Shown: one piece after another, positions 47,763 through 60,406 of the stretch
How the letters are laid out: every line of letters begins with the position of its first letter
How positions within the stretch are numbered: the first letter of the stretch is position 1
Origin: Combretum micranthum
Lineage: Eukaryota > Streptophyta > Magnoliopsida > Myrtales > Combretaceae
Direction of reading: 5' to 3'
DNA: 64,000 bases
Assembly (NCBI GenBank): GCA_024138025.1
Contig: JAMXBD010000011.1
Location: forward strand, 2,343,501 to 2,407,500
Translations under genes and position numbers: made by a program
Notes under the pieces: model-generated
What the model saw: the letters and a program-made list of their open reading frames with translations, nothing else
Database searches by the model: none
Told to the model about the DNA's origin: nothing

Positions 47763-48139
47763 TGTTGGTTAAATTTCTAGAATGCTAGGTGGAGATTTTA
47801 GAACTTATAATCAGAAACTTCATGTAATATTCTAGATGGTAGTTGGAGCCTTCTAGACAATAGTTAGTTAGAGGGTTCTAGACAATGATTTGTAACCATT
47901 GAATTAAATTAATCTTGACCATATTTTTGTGAAGGATAAAGCCTATAAATAGGCATAACTTACTAGTTTGCAACTCAGGCCAAGAAAAAAAAAAAGAAGA
48001 AATATACAAGTATTTCTTGATTTCCAAACATATTCTATTATATTTTGTTAACTATTTTCTACTTCAATAATTTTTTATAGTAATACCATTATCACATTTT
48101 CTATTCTATTTTAATCAAATAGTCTTCTACATATTATCA
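47763..48139 (+). mobile_element. Probable Ty1-copia LTR (solo or truncated element)
   Basis: The segment starts TGTTGGTTAAATTTCTAGAA and ends ATTATCA. It contains repeated TTCTAGA motifs and a TATA box (TATAAATAGGC at 47,944). It is followed after one base by TGGTACCAAAGTC, which resembles a degraded primer-binding site. This is the layout of a copia 5' LTR. No gag or pol sequence follows; A-rich low-complexity DNA does instead, so the internal part has been lost. Confidence 0.5.
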
Positions 48140-50847
48140 ATGGTACCAAAGTCAATTGCCTTGCACCACATATAGAAAAAAAAATAAAAAGGTAAAAAAA
48201 AAAAAAAACTAGGAACCTACTAAACTGAAAAAAGGTAAAAAAAAAAAAAAAAAAAAGTTGCAAAAAGGGTAGAAGCCTCAAACATTACAAACACAATGCT
48301 CCCTACAATTAATACTATTTAATTCCACTTTTAAATCGCCCAAGTAGCTTTAAGCCTTCCAGACTTCCAACATAACTGAATTTAAGTGTAACTAGTAAAT
48401 TTAAGCTGAGCCCTGTGGATAAGAAACAATGAAGAATCACCAACTCAAAAGGAAAAGAAATGAACATAGTAATGCTCCGAAATAGAGCCAACAATTGCCA
48501 AATGCACAAGGGAATTTTGGGGAATATAATTTTCAATTAATTACTAGTTTGTTCATTCATAACTCCTATAATGTGCTTGTGCTGTGCAATAATATAATAG
48601 CTCTCCTTAAAGCCATTTTTTTCCCATTCATTTTGTGTTGTTACATAAACTATCTGCTCTTATTAATATAAAGCATTCAACCAACATGAGAGGTCCAGCA
48701 CATATCAATTTATGCAACGGGCCATAGCTTAACATGGATTAATCAATGATCCATTATTTATTTCCTATATAACATCAAGTGACAATATTAGTATCTGCTG
48801 AAAAATAGATTATACATATCAAAATTTTATTAGTATTCAAATTTCTTTCACGAAATGGAAGTTGAAAAGGATGCAATATTTGCAACTAGCCGGAAGCTCA
48901 ATTCAGCAAGCCACATGGAGGGACCATTCAAGAAACCAACCCGGATCCGTAGAAAGTGAAAGTCCACCTAAATCCTAAACTTTACTTACTATTTTTCACC
49001 CTTCACTGATTTTAAATGCTTTGGATTCGGATCTTCTAATCAGCCGGTGGGCCATAATCAAGAAGAGATGGACCTACACAAGGAAAGCATATTCACATGT
49101 CAGTTGATTCCCACGTGTCCACAGACAGATATGCCACGAATTTTGTGGCAATTTATGTTGAAGAATGAAGTCCTTTTGCTTCTTTAGAATTAAATAAAAG
49201 GAGTCCAATCAACTGACCAAAGAGCAAATGGGTCCCATGTAAAAGTATTAGGGTTAGGGTTTGGTGTGGTCCAAAAAGAGTTTTAGATGTGGAATTGCCT
49301 GGACCTAGATGTGTTGTTGCTATACTACGTTGTAAATGTGCCAGTCACCTTCCGAGCTCCAGTTGCATGATCTTTCATGATGTGGTCCATTTTCCATGTT
49401 TCCACTTGCTCTATGTAGAAGGTACCCTTTGTAGGCTTTATGCACATAGAGGCATCTAGCTTAGATATATTGTCCCAACTTACCTATTACAATATTAGTG
49501 GAAAAGTCATGTCAAGTTATGTTAAGTCGTTATTAGACTCTAGCAAAGTAGTACATATTTGAAAATTTTAAGCGCAACACTCATCAATGAATTTTTCCAC
49601 TTTCGTTGAGGCTTCCTTTTACTATTTTCTACTATTGGAGGAAAAAGATGGAGTGATGCATCCAAATGTTTCGAGTTAAATTGAAATAATGATTACTCTT
49701 TTTATTGGCTTAATAGAGTTTAAATTTCATTAAAGTAGTCCTAGTAAATAACAAATATTATAAACTTTTCGCTTATCCCAATATTACTTGAGCTAATATC
49801 ATTAATTTCGTTTGTTAACTTGTCACCATCCGCCAATAAGAGTGTGCCACATGTCAACTGAAATGGCATATAATTTTTATTATTTATTTCATCATTATCA
49901 TTATTTTTATTTGATTTAGTTATTATTACAATCATAATTATAATTTTAATTAGTTTTATTATACATAAACCTAAAAAGTCATTAGACCCATTCATATCAC
50001 CTCAACAATTAACACCGAACTATTCATTCCAATGATGGGTTGTCATATAACTCTTAATAAATAGGACTAATTGTTTAGAGATTAGCAATGTGAGACAATT
50101 GACTCTTTAATTTCACCTTCTTCATGAGAATGCTATTGAGACTCTCTCTCTCTCTAGCCTCTCTTCTTTACCAGCCACCACCTTTCACCATCTCCTCTCC
50201 AATATATCTTTATAACCTTTAGCAGCATGAACTAATTACGATGAACCTTTGTGGACATATGTTCTTCTTTCCACTTTCTTACCGACAATTATAGCGTAGA
50301 CATGATCTATTTTCAATGTAGGGATCTATAAAACCATCTTTTAGTTGCTACTTATTAATTACAGATATCAAGTTGGCTAAAGAAGAAAAAGCCTTAATAT
50401 TAAGAGACACAATTAGAAATATCCACCTCGTTGGCTCTTTCTCACTTTTTTTTTTTCCCTACATTCTCATACCCAAGGAAAGATTGATTTGCTTACTTGT
50501 GCATTTTTTAAACAATCCACTACTGGTTATCTGTAATAATACTCCACAGACGCCACAGACATAACATAATATAACATTAACATGCCTTAGTTTTTCGTTT
50601 TTGTTTTTGTTTTTCCGTTTTTCTTAAGAGATTTTCTTTTTTCCTTTTTTCTTAAGAGCATGAATTTTATTGACCAAAGTGTGTTGAAAATATATACATA
50701 TAATAATGAGAAAATGAATAAAAAGAAATGAGAATCCATAAATCTAATTCAAAAATGAAGATGGATTTCTTTAATAAGGATAAGTGATATATACAAAAGA
50801 AAAAAAAAAAATCCTACACGATAGGACCATAGCAAAGAAAGGATTGA

Positions 50848-50884
<37 letters not shown>

Positions 50885-52894
50885 GTTTTGGTAAAGATAT
50901 ACGGTAGGGTTTTTTTTTTTTTTATTGTATTAAGTATATTATGTAAATTTTTATCACATTCTATTTACTTGTTTTAAAATATTGGTAACATGAGTTGCTT
51001 TGGCCAGTGTAACCATTGAAACATGACAAGAATCAGAGCCTAAATTGTTTGAAATTTACTATCAGCATCAATTTTGAATAGGTCAGAGAACTAGCTGGAG
51101 TGAAAGAAGTAGCACAATGCACAAAATTTATCATAATGATCTTAGTATACTCTGTTTTAAAAAAGAAAAACAAAGGCGGGTGATATGGCTTTGCTTTTAG
51201 TGACTTATATAATACCAGACCCGGATCTTCATTGCTATGAAAGGAAATGGCACGGTAGCGATAATGGAGTTGTCAAGATGATGCATAGGAATTCAGATTG
51301 TTCTACTTCAATGGAAGAATCAAGCTCTAACCTCTCAAATAGTGGGTCATTAATCATTTGGAGTGTGATCTAAATCATGATTTCTCTATAGGCCTTTTTC
51401 CGTGCTCATGTTCATAAATTTCATCAAGTGATTGTCCTGTATATAAGCTAAAAATGAAGAGCCCCTCATTGATGTATTTAAGACCATACAAAAGTGTGGA
51501 CTTAGTGTACATAATTTGATGAGCCTGATTGTTTGCGGTTCTTAGATGTAATAACTAATAGAAAATTAAAATAAGATAATAATAATTTTAATATGCGTAA
51601 ATCACACATGTCAAGCTCTAATTAGTTGAGAATATCACATCATTTAACGAAGCTAATGGAGTTAGCTTAGGTAGTGTTTGTGTACGTGAAAAGTTGAATT
51701 AAGTAGTAAATTAACTAATTGAAAGTTCAGATAGTTAATTGAATATTTTAGTAAAGTTCAAGTAGCATTTGTGACATTAGCCCATATTATTAAAAAAGTT
51801 TAAATAAAGTATAATGCTATGTTCTAATAGAGGAAGAAGATTATAGACCAAATTGTGTATGATCAAAAGAATGCTATAAGAAACCTTAAATCTTAGAGAA
51901 ATTATAAGTATATCTATGCATCGCAAGCGAGATATTGCACATTAAATCTTATAAGATGTATTTGTAAACTTTACCTTGAATAATGAGATGAAAGTAGGAG
52001 TTAAAAAATACATAAGAAAGTGAGGCAACTACTCAAGAGATGTGCACATAGGGTTTGGTCATGGTTAAGGTCCACGGATGTTTCGCTTTACACAACTTTT
52101 ATAGGTCATACTCGATTAAAAACATTCGACATAATCCAAGTAGCTTCAATGATTTATCAAGTAGGTACTCAATTAAATGTATACGAAATTCAAGCCATAA
52201 TAAGCAGATAGAATTTATATTTGTGTGCATCATTGTGGAATAATATTGATTATAAGAAGAGAAATAGAAATATATGTGCCCATCTTGTTAGAAACAGTTC
52301 CATATACTTCTATTAATTATCAATATAGTTTGAAATATGAAAAAGCATAAGGAATGCGATTTATTATATATTAGCAAGACTATACTGAAACATACAATAA
52401 AAATACTAGCATACGTTAATAAGAAAAATATACAATTATGCATAAATACTTATTAAAAATAATATACTATTATAATCGATAATTGCAACAATTATTTATG
52501 ACGTTTCACTAATCACCATCTCTTTTACTCTATATTTTCTTGTGTGTATTTTGGATGGATTTGTATTGGAAATGGGTGACTATCAAATGTATGTGTTTCA
52601 TTAGTTATGATAGAAACCAACATGATCACATGAGTACATGTGAGCCTCTTGATACAATGGTATTCAAAGCAGTGATGATTTATATTTAGTGCGATGGTTT
52701 TGGGAGAATGACAGGGAGGAGGAATAGACATACTTAGTGTCATGAATGTAATTGCAATAAATTGGAAAGTCAAAATAACCTCAGACATTGACTAATCCAA
52801 TGAATCTTCATTCTAAATCTATCAAACTAAATTTTCTCAAATTATCCCAATTATTGATTTAACTAGGAGTGAAACCCAAATAGATAATGAGCTT
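48140..52894. other. Non-coding stretch
   Basis: No gene recognised. About 48,850-49,420 is less AT-rich, with few repeats and motifs such as CCCACGTGTCC, so it may be low-copy DNA. The segment 49,680-50,200 has features shared with the Mutator-like element (GCCACATGTCAACTG, CT-rich tract). An AT microsatellite lies at 50,852-50,880. The small frame at 51,185-51,373 (+, 62 codons) has no recognisable product. Confidence 0.45.
50852..50880. repeat. (AT)n microsatellite
   Basis: Short AT dinucleotide run. Confidence 0.9.
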
Positions 52895-52899
52895 AAGTC

Positions 52900-53832
52900 T
52901 GTTAGGCTTTGGGTCCAACCCATATGGGCCCGTAGCGTAATAATAAAACCCCAATATATCTTTTGCAAGATATATATTGTATCTTTAAAAGATATATGAT
53001 AATATTTAATATATATATATATATATATATTGAAGAGGAAAATGGTAAGATAATATATCTCTCATAATATATGAGAAAGAACATGTGGTCAGGAAAAGTC
53101 TGTGAATGAGAAGAATACAACCGTAGATGACAATAGGCACGAGAACCTTCGGTTATGGAATTGATTTACCCAAAAGAAGTTATAGTGGTTGAAAAACATG
53201 AAAGCCTGCAATAATGGAATTAGACAATTGAGACTTTAGTTTTGGGATTGAGAAGTTTCATTATATCGTTGAAGGATTGTGGCTTGCTATCTTGGATTGA
53301 TAGCAAGAGAAAGAAAAGCAAATTAAAAGGACTCTCTTAAACGGGAATCAACGTTTTGTTATTTATTCAGATTTATACGATCTTGACGAAGAAGCTTAGT
53401 TTTATGGAGCAACTTTGGATCCATATTCGGAAAGCTTATTGAATCTTGATTGTGATAAAACTTATTCCCTGAATTTATGGCATGGAGTATTGCAACATGA
53501 TCATTTCCGTTTATTGTTAATTCTTTTCAGTTGTCCAAATTGAATAGATGTTATTCTATGCATAATTGCTCGATCTTCACCAAACTTATATTGAGATGAA
53601 GGATTAGTTACCCGCTAGTATAATTAGTAAAAAAAAAAAAACATTGTAAACTTATTATTTGTTGATAGTGGAAATTTTTGTGCTACAATCTTATGGTTTT
53701 TCCCCAGTTAGAGTTTTTCACGTTAAATCCTGGTGTTTATTATTATTTTATATTCATTTTATTATATTGATGATCGCTATAAAAAAGAGAAAAAATTATC
53801 TTGTCATTATAGACCATTAATTTTTCCTAACA
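52900..53832 (+). repeat. Copia element 5' LTR
   Basis: 933 bp from TGTTAGGCTTTGGGTCCAAC to TTTCCTAACA, with TG...CA ends. It matches 56430-56816 joined to 62335-62888 along its whole length. It contains an AT microsatellite at about 53,003-53,030 that is also present in the partner LTR. Confidence 0.88.
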
Positions 53833-53834
53833 AG

Positions 53835-53846
53835 TGGTATTAGAGC
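53835..53846 (+). other. Copia primer-binding site
   Basis: TGGTATTAGAGC, two bases after the 5' LTR, matches the 3' end complement of initiator methionine tRNA except for one C-to-T change. Confidence 0.85.
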
Positions 53847-53879
53847 AGGGCTAGAAAAATTTTTTCTTGTTCCATAAGG

Positions 53880-56421
53880 ATGGTGGAATCATCAGATACT
53901 ATGATAAAGTTAAATTCTTCAAATTATTCAATGTGGAAGTTGATGATGAAAGATCTTTTATATTGTAAAGATCTGTATTTACCTTTGAGAGGTGATACTG
54001 TGAAACCAAAATATAAGTTTGATGAAGATTAAGCGATTATGCATAGAATAACTATCGAATATATTCGAGAATGGGTTGATCATATTGTGTATCATCATGT
54101 TGCTTAGGATACCAGAGCTGATGCTCTATGAAAGAAACTGGAGTTCATGTATGAGATACAGACTGCACTAAATAAAACCTCTTTAATTAGGAAAGTGGTG
54201 AATTCGAAGTATAAGGATGGATCCAATATGACAGAGCACATGAATGATTTTCAAGGTCTTACGAATTAGCTATCTGCTATGAAACTTGTGCTTGATGATG
54301 CATTTTTGTTATTGAGTTCACTACTTAATAGTTGGGAGATACTTGTGGTGTTAGTCAGTAATTCTGCTCCAGAAGACAATCTCACTATTGCAATGGTAAA
54401 AGACAGTTTGATGAATAAAGAAGCTAGAAGAAAAGAACTTGGTGCAAGTGCTGACATTCAAGCACTAGTTACTAATAAATAGGAAAGACGTGGCATAAAT
54501 TAGACTAGAGGCTCATCTGATAAATTTGATAGGTCTGGCAAATCCATGGGAAGATCTAAATCAAGAAGAAGAAATATTAATTGTTATCATTGTGACAAGC
54601 CAGGAAATCTAAAATGAGAATATAAGATATGGAAGAGAGAGGAGTCGAAATGTGAAAATGATGAAAAATGTGATTACATGACCGCTACAGCAATAGATGA
54701 TGATATTGTTGTTGCTTAGGATGATAACTGTGTTCGTCTTGCATGTCATGATGATAACTAAGTTATTAATTCCGATACCTCTTTTCATGTGACATCACAT
54801 GGTGAATTTTCCTTAACCTACACTGCTGGTGATTATGGTAATGTTACGAGGAGAAACGACGGTATATCCAAAATTGTTGGCATTGAAATATTATTTCAAA
54901 GACTAATACTAGTTGTAGACTTATCTTTAAAGATGTTTAACATGTTCTAGATATTCACCGAAACTTGATATTTGCAGGAAAATTAGATGATGAGGGATAC
55001 AGTAGCTATTTTGGTGAAGGTTAATGGAAGCTCACCAAGGTCTCTCTCATAGTGGCAAAAGGGAAGAAAGAAAAACAATCCTTTACTTAATGCCCACAAA
55101 ACTAAGTAAAGGAGAGAGAAATATGACTAATGAGTCATCAATAGAACTATGGCACAAACGGCTTGGTCATATGAGTGAAAAGGGATTACAAACACTTGCC
55201 AAGAAGCAACTTCTACTTGATGTGAAAAGTATGCCTTTAAAAACCTGCACTGATTGTCTTGTTGGAAAACAATATAGAGTTGTATTTTATGGAAATTCAT
55301 CTGCTAAGAGATCTCATGTACTTGATCTAGTCCATACTGATGTGTGTTGCATGAAAGATAAAGCATTAGGCGGTGCTCTTTATTTTGTGACATTTATTGA
55401 TGATCACTCTAGAAAGTTGTGAACCTTTGCTTTGAAATCCAAAGATCAAGTTCTTGATGTGTTTAAGCAATCTCATTCTAGAGTTGAGAGAGAAACAGGA
55501 AGACAGGTGAAATGTATCTAAGAAAATAATGGTGGTGAATATAGAGGTCCCTTTGAGGAATATTGTAGAGTCCATGTAATTAAACTTGAGAAGATAGTTC
55601 CAAAGACCCCACAACAAAATGACATTACAAAAAGAATGAATCACACTATTGCATAGAAAGTAAGGTACATGTTATCTCATGCCAAGCTACCTAAATCATT
55701 ATGGGGAGAAGCTATGAGGACAGCAGTTAATTTGATCAACCTATCTCCCTCTTATGCTCTAGATGATGATATCCCAGAAAGAGTATGGACAGGTAAAAGC
55801 ATATCTTATGATCAATTACAAGTGCTTGGTTGTAGAGCTTTTGTATATATTCTTAAGAATGAAAGAGCAAAACTTGATGTAAATTCAAAGCGGTTTATTT
55901 TCTAGGTTATGCACATGATAAGTATGGATACAAGTTGTGGGATTTGGTAGAAAAGAAAATTGTGAGAAACAGAGATGTGGTCTTTCTAGAAGATTAGACT
56001 GTTGAAGATATAGAGAAGCTTGAGAAGTCCAAATCTTCAAGCGAGATCCCAAAAAATGTAGATCCGATGCCCTTACTTGAAGATTTTAGTAATGATCGGG
56101 GAGATATGGAAGACTCAGCGGAAGATGATGAGACATCCCAAGAGCTTGCTTAGCAGATTGAATTGAGAAGGCCTACAAGAAAGAAAAGATCATCTACTAG
56201 ATATAACGTAGAAGAGTATGTGATGCTAACAGATCGAGGTGAGTCAGAATGTTAATAAGAGGCTATATTACATGAGAAAAAAGGAATGGGTAATAGCTAA
56301 AAAAGATGAGATGAAATCTTTGCGTGAGAACTATGCATATAATTTAGTGGAACTACCAAATGTACAAGCTTATTTATTGCAGATAGATGGTCAATGTGAT
56401 GGTACCTCCCATATGAATTAG
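53880..56421 (+). pseudogene. Decayed copia gag-pol
   Basis: Read through stops, the order is gag (from MVESSDTMIKLNSSNYSMWK), a damaged zinc knuckle (CYHCDKPGN then LK and a stop near 54,581-54,620), a pre-integrase region (ELWHKRLGHMSEKGL, 55,147) and the integrase core (DLVHTD, FVTFIDDHSR, then ENNGGEY where DNGGEY holds a catalytic aspartate, and MLSHAKLPKSLWGEA). Finally there is only the beginning of reverse transcriptase (KKDEMKSLRENYAYNLVELP). The rest of RT and RNase H is deleted. More than ten stops interrupt it, many explicable as CAG to TAG or TGG to TGA/TAG. Confidence 0.88.
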
Positions 56422-56429
56422 AGAAAGTT

Positions 56430-56816
56430 TGTTGGGCTTTGAGTCCAACCTGTATGGTCTTATAACATATAATAATAAAACCCTAGTATATTTTTTGCAA
56501 GATATATTATATCTTTAAAAGATATATGATAATCTATCTATATATATATATATATATATATTGAAAAGGAAAAAGATAAGAGAATATATCTCTCACAATA
56601 TATGAGAAAGAACTTATGGTTAGGAAAACCTGGTGAATGAGAAGAATACAACCGTGGATGCCAATAGACACAAGAACCTACAGCTACAGAATTGATTTAC
56701 CCAGAAGAAGTTATAGTGGTCGAAAAACGTGAAAGCCTATAGTAACAAAATTAAACAATTGAGACTTTAGTTTTGGAATTGAGAAGTTTCATTATATCGT
56801 TGAAGGATTGCAACTC
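56430..56816 (+). repeat. Copia 3' LTR, left part
   Basis: Begins TGTTGGGCTTTGAGTCCAAC after the purine-rich AGAGAAAG, and follows the 5' LTR up to AGGATTGCAACTC. There the gypsy element has inserted, using AACTC (56812-56816) as its target. Confidence 0.88.
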
Positions 56817-57307
56817 TGGTGTCCGGCTTAGCAATTGCTGATAGAATTATAATTCTCCGAATACAGAGAAGATTCACAAATGTATTTTTTCTATATATTT
56901 TTGTAATGAGCTATTTCCTTTTATAAGTGAGGAGATGCTTTTTTCTGTTACATTGTGAGTGTAATGCCTCCTGACATGTATACTGTATTTGTAACAATAT
57001 TCTAACAGAATAGTAACAATTTAAAAACAGAATATTCGTAGGATTCTTATACTAATCTAACTAAATTATTAGGAGACTAGCCCATCACAATAACCGGCCC
57101 ATATCTATCTTACTAGTACCCAGATTAGGTCCGACCCGCTGCTATCATATTTTACCCGGATCTCCTTTTCATTCTACGGATCTTCTTTAATCTTCTTCTT
57201 GTCTTCGTACTTCCTGGAATACTTTCCCGAACCAGTTCCATTCCCTTTTCTTTCCTCGCCCGTGGAGCCTTGACCTTCTTCCACCATGGATTTTACCCCC
57301 ACATCAT
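56817..57307 (-). repeat. Chromovirus 3' LTR
   Basis: 491 bp. On the minus strand it starts TGATGTGGGGGT and ends CCGGACACCA. It differs from the 5' LTR by about four substitutions and a few short indels. The end of the chromodomain frame runs into it. Confidence 0.93.
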
Positions 57308-57488
57308 CTCTCCCCCCTTCAAGAACCCTTGTCCACAAGGGTTCATTTTTGAACCTTAGGGTAAGGTCTGAAACGAACTCCCAAGTAGCTTCGCTATAGG
57401 GTTTTTCCTTCCATTTAACTAACACCATTGTGTCACATGCAGGTCCTCGCTTCACCATCTTGCGCTCGAGGATGGCTTCAGGTTCCTA
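57174..57488 (-). pseudogene. Chromodomain at the end of pol
   Basis: After a stop at 57486-57488 the frame continues PEAILERKMVKRG, then TMVLVKWKEKPYSEATWE and FVSDLTLRF, the chromodomain pattern that ends chromovirus integrases and can direct integration to marked chromatin. A charged Gly/Lys/Glu tail follows. The upstream stop would remove this domain from the product. Confidence 0.85.
57308..57323 (-). other. Chromovirus polypurine tract
   Basis: On the minus strand GAAGGGGGGAGAGA lies directly before the 3' LTR, the expected priming site for plus-strand DNA synthesis. Confidence 0.8.
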
Positions 57489-58470
57489 GATCTCTCCGTC
57501 ACATAGGTTCGGCAGATCTGTAGTCGCCGTGTGCTGTCTAGGGATGAACTTGCGTAGCTGTGAGACGTGGAACGTGGAATGGACTGTTGCTTCAGCTGGG
57601 AACTCCAATCGGTAAGCTACTTCCCCGATTTTGTCTATGATCTTGTAGGGGCCATAGTATTTAGGGCTCAATTTATGATTTGCATGCTTCCCTTTTAGAC
57701 TGTGCTGTCGGTAGGGTTATAGTTTAACAAGTACCCATTCCCCAATTTGAAAGACCCGTTCGGATCTATTCCGATCAGCCATCACCTTCATTCTATCTTG
57801 AGCTCGTTTGAGATGGAATAGTAAGGTTCTTAGGGTTGACTCTCGCTCAGTCAGTACCCTATCCACCACTTCGTTTCTCGAGTCTCCTGGCACGTAGGGT
57901 AGGTGCAAGGGAGGTGCATAGCCATATACAGCTTCAAAAGGAGTGATTTTAGCTCATGAATGGTAGTTGGTGTTGTACCACCACTCTGCCAGAGCTAAAA
58001 ATTCCACCCACTTCTTCGGTTCATCACTGGTCATACATCTAAGATAGGTTTCTAGGCATCGGTTCACCACCTCGGTTTGGCCATCAGATTGTGGGTGGTA
58101 GGCAGAAGTGAGCCTCAACTCAACCCCCTGTAGATTGAAAAACTCCTTCTAGAAGTGGCTGATGAAAACTGGGTCTCTGTCACTTACAATTGAATTAGGG
58201 AGTCCATGTAACTTAAACACATTGTCTAAGTACAATTTTGCAATCTGAGGGGTAGTGTAAGGATGGGTTAGGCTGACAAAGTGAGCGTATTTACTCAATC
58301 GATCAACTATGACCATGATCACATTTTTCCCATGTGACTTCGGAAGTCCTTCTATGAAGTCCATAGATAAATCAGTCCAATAACCCTCCGGAATGGGTAA
58401 GGGCTTAGTAACCCTGGTTGGGCCACTTTTCATACTTGTGGCGTTGGCAGACCACACTCCTCACGAACTG
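57486..58470 (-). pseudogene. Integrase core and C-terminal region
   Basis: The core reads WTDLSMDFIEGLP, MVIVDRLSKYAHF and SDRDPVF. It then crosses a stop (58149-58151, TAG where TGG is expected) into [17 protein letters not shown], so all three acidic positions of the DDE triad are still recognisable. A second stop lies at 57,954-57,956 before PFEAVYGYAPP. The C-terminal GPYKIIDKIGEVAYRLEFP and TFHVSQLRKF motifs follow. Confidence 0.9.
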
Positions 58471-58472
58471 CC

Positions 58473-59154
58473 TTACATCCTTTTCCATGCCTTTCCAGTA
58501 ATAATTGGCATGTAGTCTCTTAAAGGTAGCTTGACCACCCGAGTGTCCCCCATCGTTCCATGATAGAGTGAAATAATTTTGTTTTTAAGTTCCACTCTAG
58601 GACCAACCACAATTTTCCCTTTCCTTCTTAATATCCATCTGTCATTGAAACCTTTTGATCGATTCCCCTTCTTTAACTCCTGGATGATGGCTGCATAAGG
58701 TGGATGTGTGGTCACACTATTCTGAATCTCTTCCAGCAATTCTGTGGATAGGTCCAGGGTATAAACCATGGCCTTTAGTCCATTCATTCCAGCTCGAGAG
58801 AGTGCATCAGCAGCTAAATTTGTGCTACCACTTATATTGGATCTCATAATCCAAACCTAGTAGCTTAGTTAACCATTTCTGTTGGCTACTAGTGGTTAAT
58901 CATTGATCCAATAAATATTTAAGACTTTGATGATCGGTCTTAATGACAAAATGGTGTCCCATCAAATAATGCCTCCATCTCTCACTGCTTGTACCACCGC
59001 CATCATCTTTCTCATATATGGATAGACCCTTCTGTTTCATTCCAAAGCTTTACTAAAATAAGCAATGGGACGTTGATCCTGCATTATGACTGCCCAATAC
59101 CCTCATCACAAGCATCTGTCTCAATGGTAAATGGTTTGGTAAACTCAGGTAACT
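58473..59154 (-). pseudogene. RNase H and integrase zinc-binding region
   Basis: In shifting frames the translation gives TIETDACDEGIG, motifs fitting RNase H around DHQSLKYLLDQ, then STNLAADALSRAG, which marks the RNase H end. A degenerate HGTMGDTRVV...YMPIITGKAWKRM follows, where the integrase HHCC zinc finger begins. Frameshifts and stops interrupt it at about 58,850-59,100. Confidence 0.8.
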
Positions 59155-60060
59155 TCAACACCGGAGCCTAGTTAAAGCCCTTTTTACCAATTCAAAAGAT
59201 TTCTCGGCCTCACTAGTCCATTCAAAGTTGTTCTTTTTGAGCAATTGGGTAAGAGGTTTGTCATGACACCATACCCTTATATGAACCTCTATAATACCCT
59301 GCAAGTCCCAAAACCCTCTTAGTTGTTTCACATTCAATGGTCTATCCCAATTTTGAACTGCTGCAATCTTTTTGGGATCCGTAGTTACACCATGGATAGA
59401 TATAACATGTCCCAAATATTCTATGTGAGATACCCCAAAAACACACTTGCTACGTTTCAAAAATAGAGTTTCTTTTCTTAGAATCTCCAAACCACCCTTA
59501 AGTGCATGACATGCTCATCTAGACTTTTGCTGTACACTAGGATATCGTTAAAAAACCAGTACAAATTTTCTCAAATGCTCACGAAATAAATCGTTCATTA
59601 ATCCTTGGAATGTGGAAGGAGCGTTGGTAAGACCAAATGGCATAACCCGAAATTCATAGTGACCAGCATGAGTCTTAAAGGCAGTTTATATACATCCTTA
59701 GGGTCCATTAATATTGATGGTACCCTGACTTTAAGTCTAGTTTACTGAAGTAGCAACTTCCAAATAACTCATCAAATAAATCATCAATCAAGGGTATAGG
59801 ATACCTGTCCGTAATGGTCAGTTGTTGAGCTGCGGTAATCCACACACATCCTCCAAGAATTGTCCTTCTTCTTCACTAGAACCACTGGTGAAGAAAGAGC
59901 TGTGGCTGGGTCTGATAGTCCCCTGTTCGAGCATCTCTTTGACCATAGCCTCCAATACATTCTTTTGAATCATAGAATGTCGATAAGGCCTTAAGTTGAT
60001 GGTTGGGCTCCTTCCACTAATGGGATTCTGTGCTCGTGGCCTCTTGAAGGTGGTAAGGAA
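59155..60060 (-). pseudogene. Reverse transcriptase
   Basis: Segments in order are LRPYRH, LEQGTIRPSHS, PVVLVKKKD, WRMCVDYR (about 59,850), [36 protein letters not shown] (59,535-59,570), IEYLGHVIS and DPKKIAAVQNW. The catalytic FFDD box reads FFND, a single GAT-to-AAT change removing one of two essential aspartates. Several frameshifts occur between 59,500 and 59,830. Confidence 0.9.
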
Positions 60061-60406
60061 TGAGGTTGCTCAAAGAGGTCATGGAACTCCTCCAGCAATT
60101 CCAATATGATGGGCGGAAAGGTTCACTGTGTTGTTCTTTTGAATCTACCTTCCTTGCAGCATCCAACATTGCAATTCTAGTGGACGTTTGCTGGTGGTGA
60201 GAGTGAGTTCAATTTCTCCCCTTCAATTACCTCCAAGGGATCCTTTGGCCTTGTAATTTACAATGACTTCCCCTATAGTTAAATGCCATAGTTAACTCAG
60301 AAAAGTTCCACACTATGTTTCCCAGCTGTTGTAACCATGGTATGCCCAAGATTATGTCCTCCCCATCTAATGGCAATACATGGAATTCTAGCTCAAATGA
60401 GTATCC

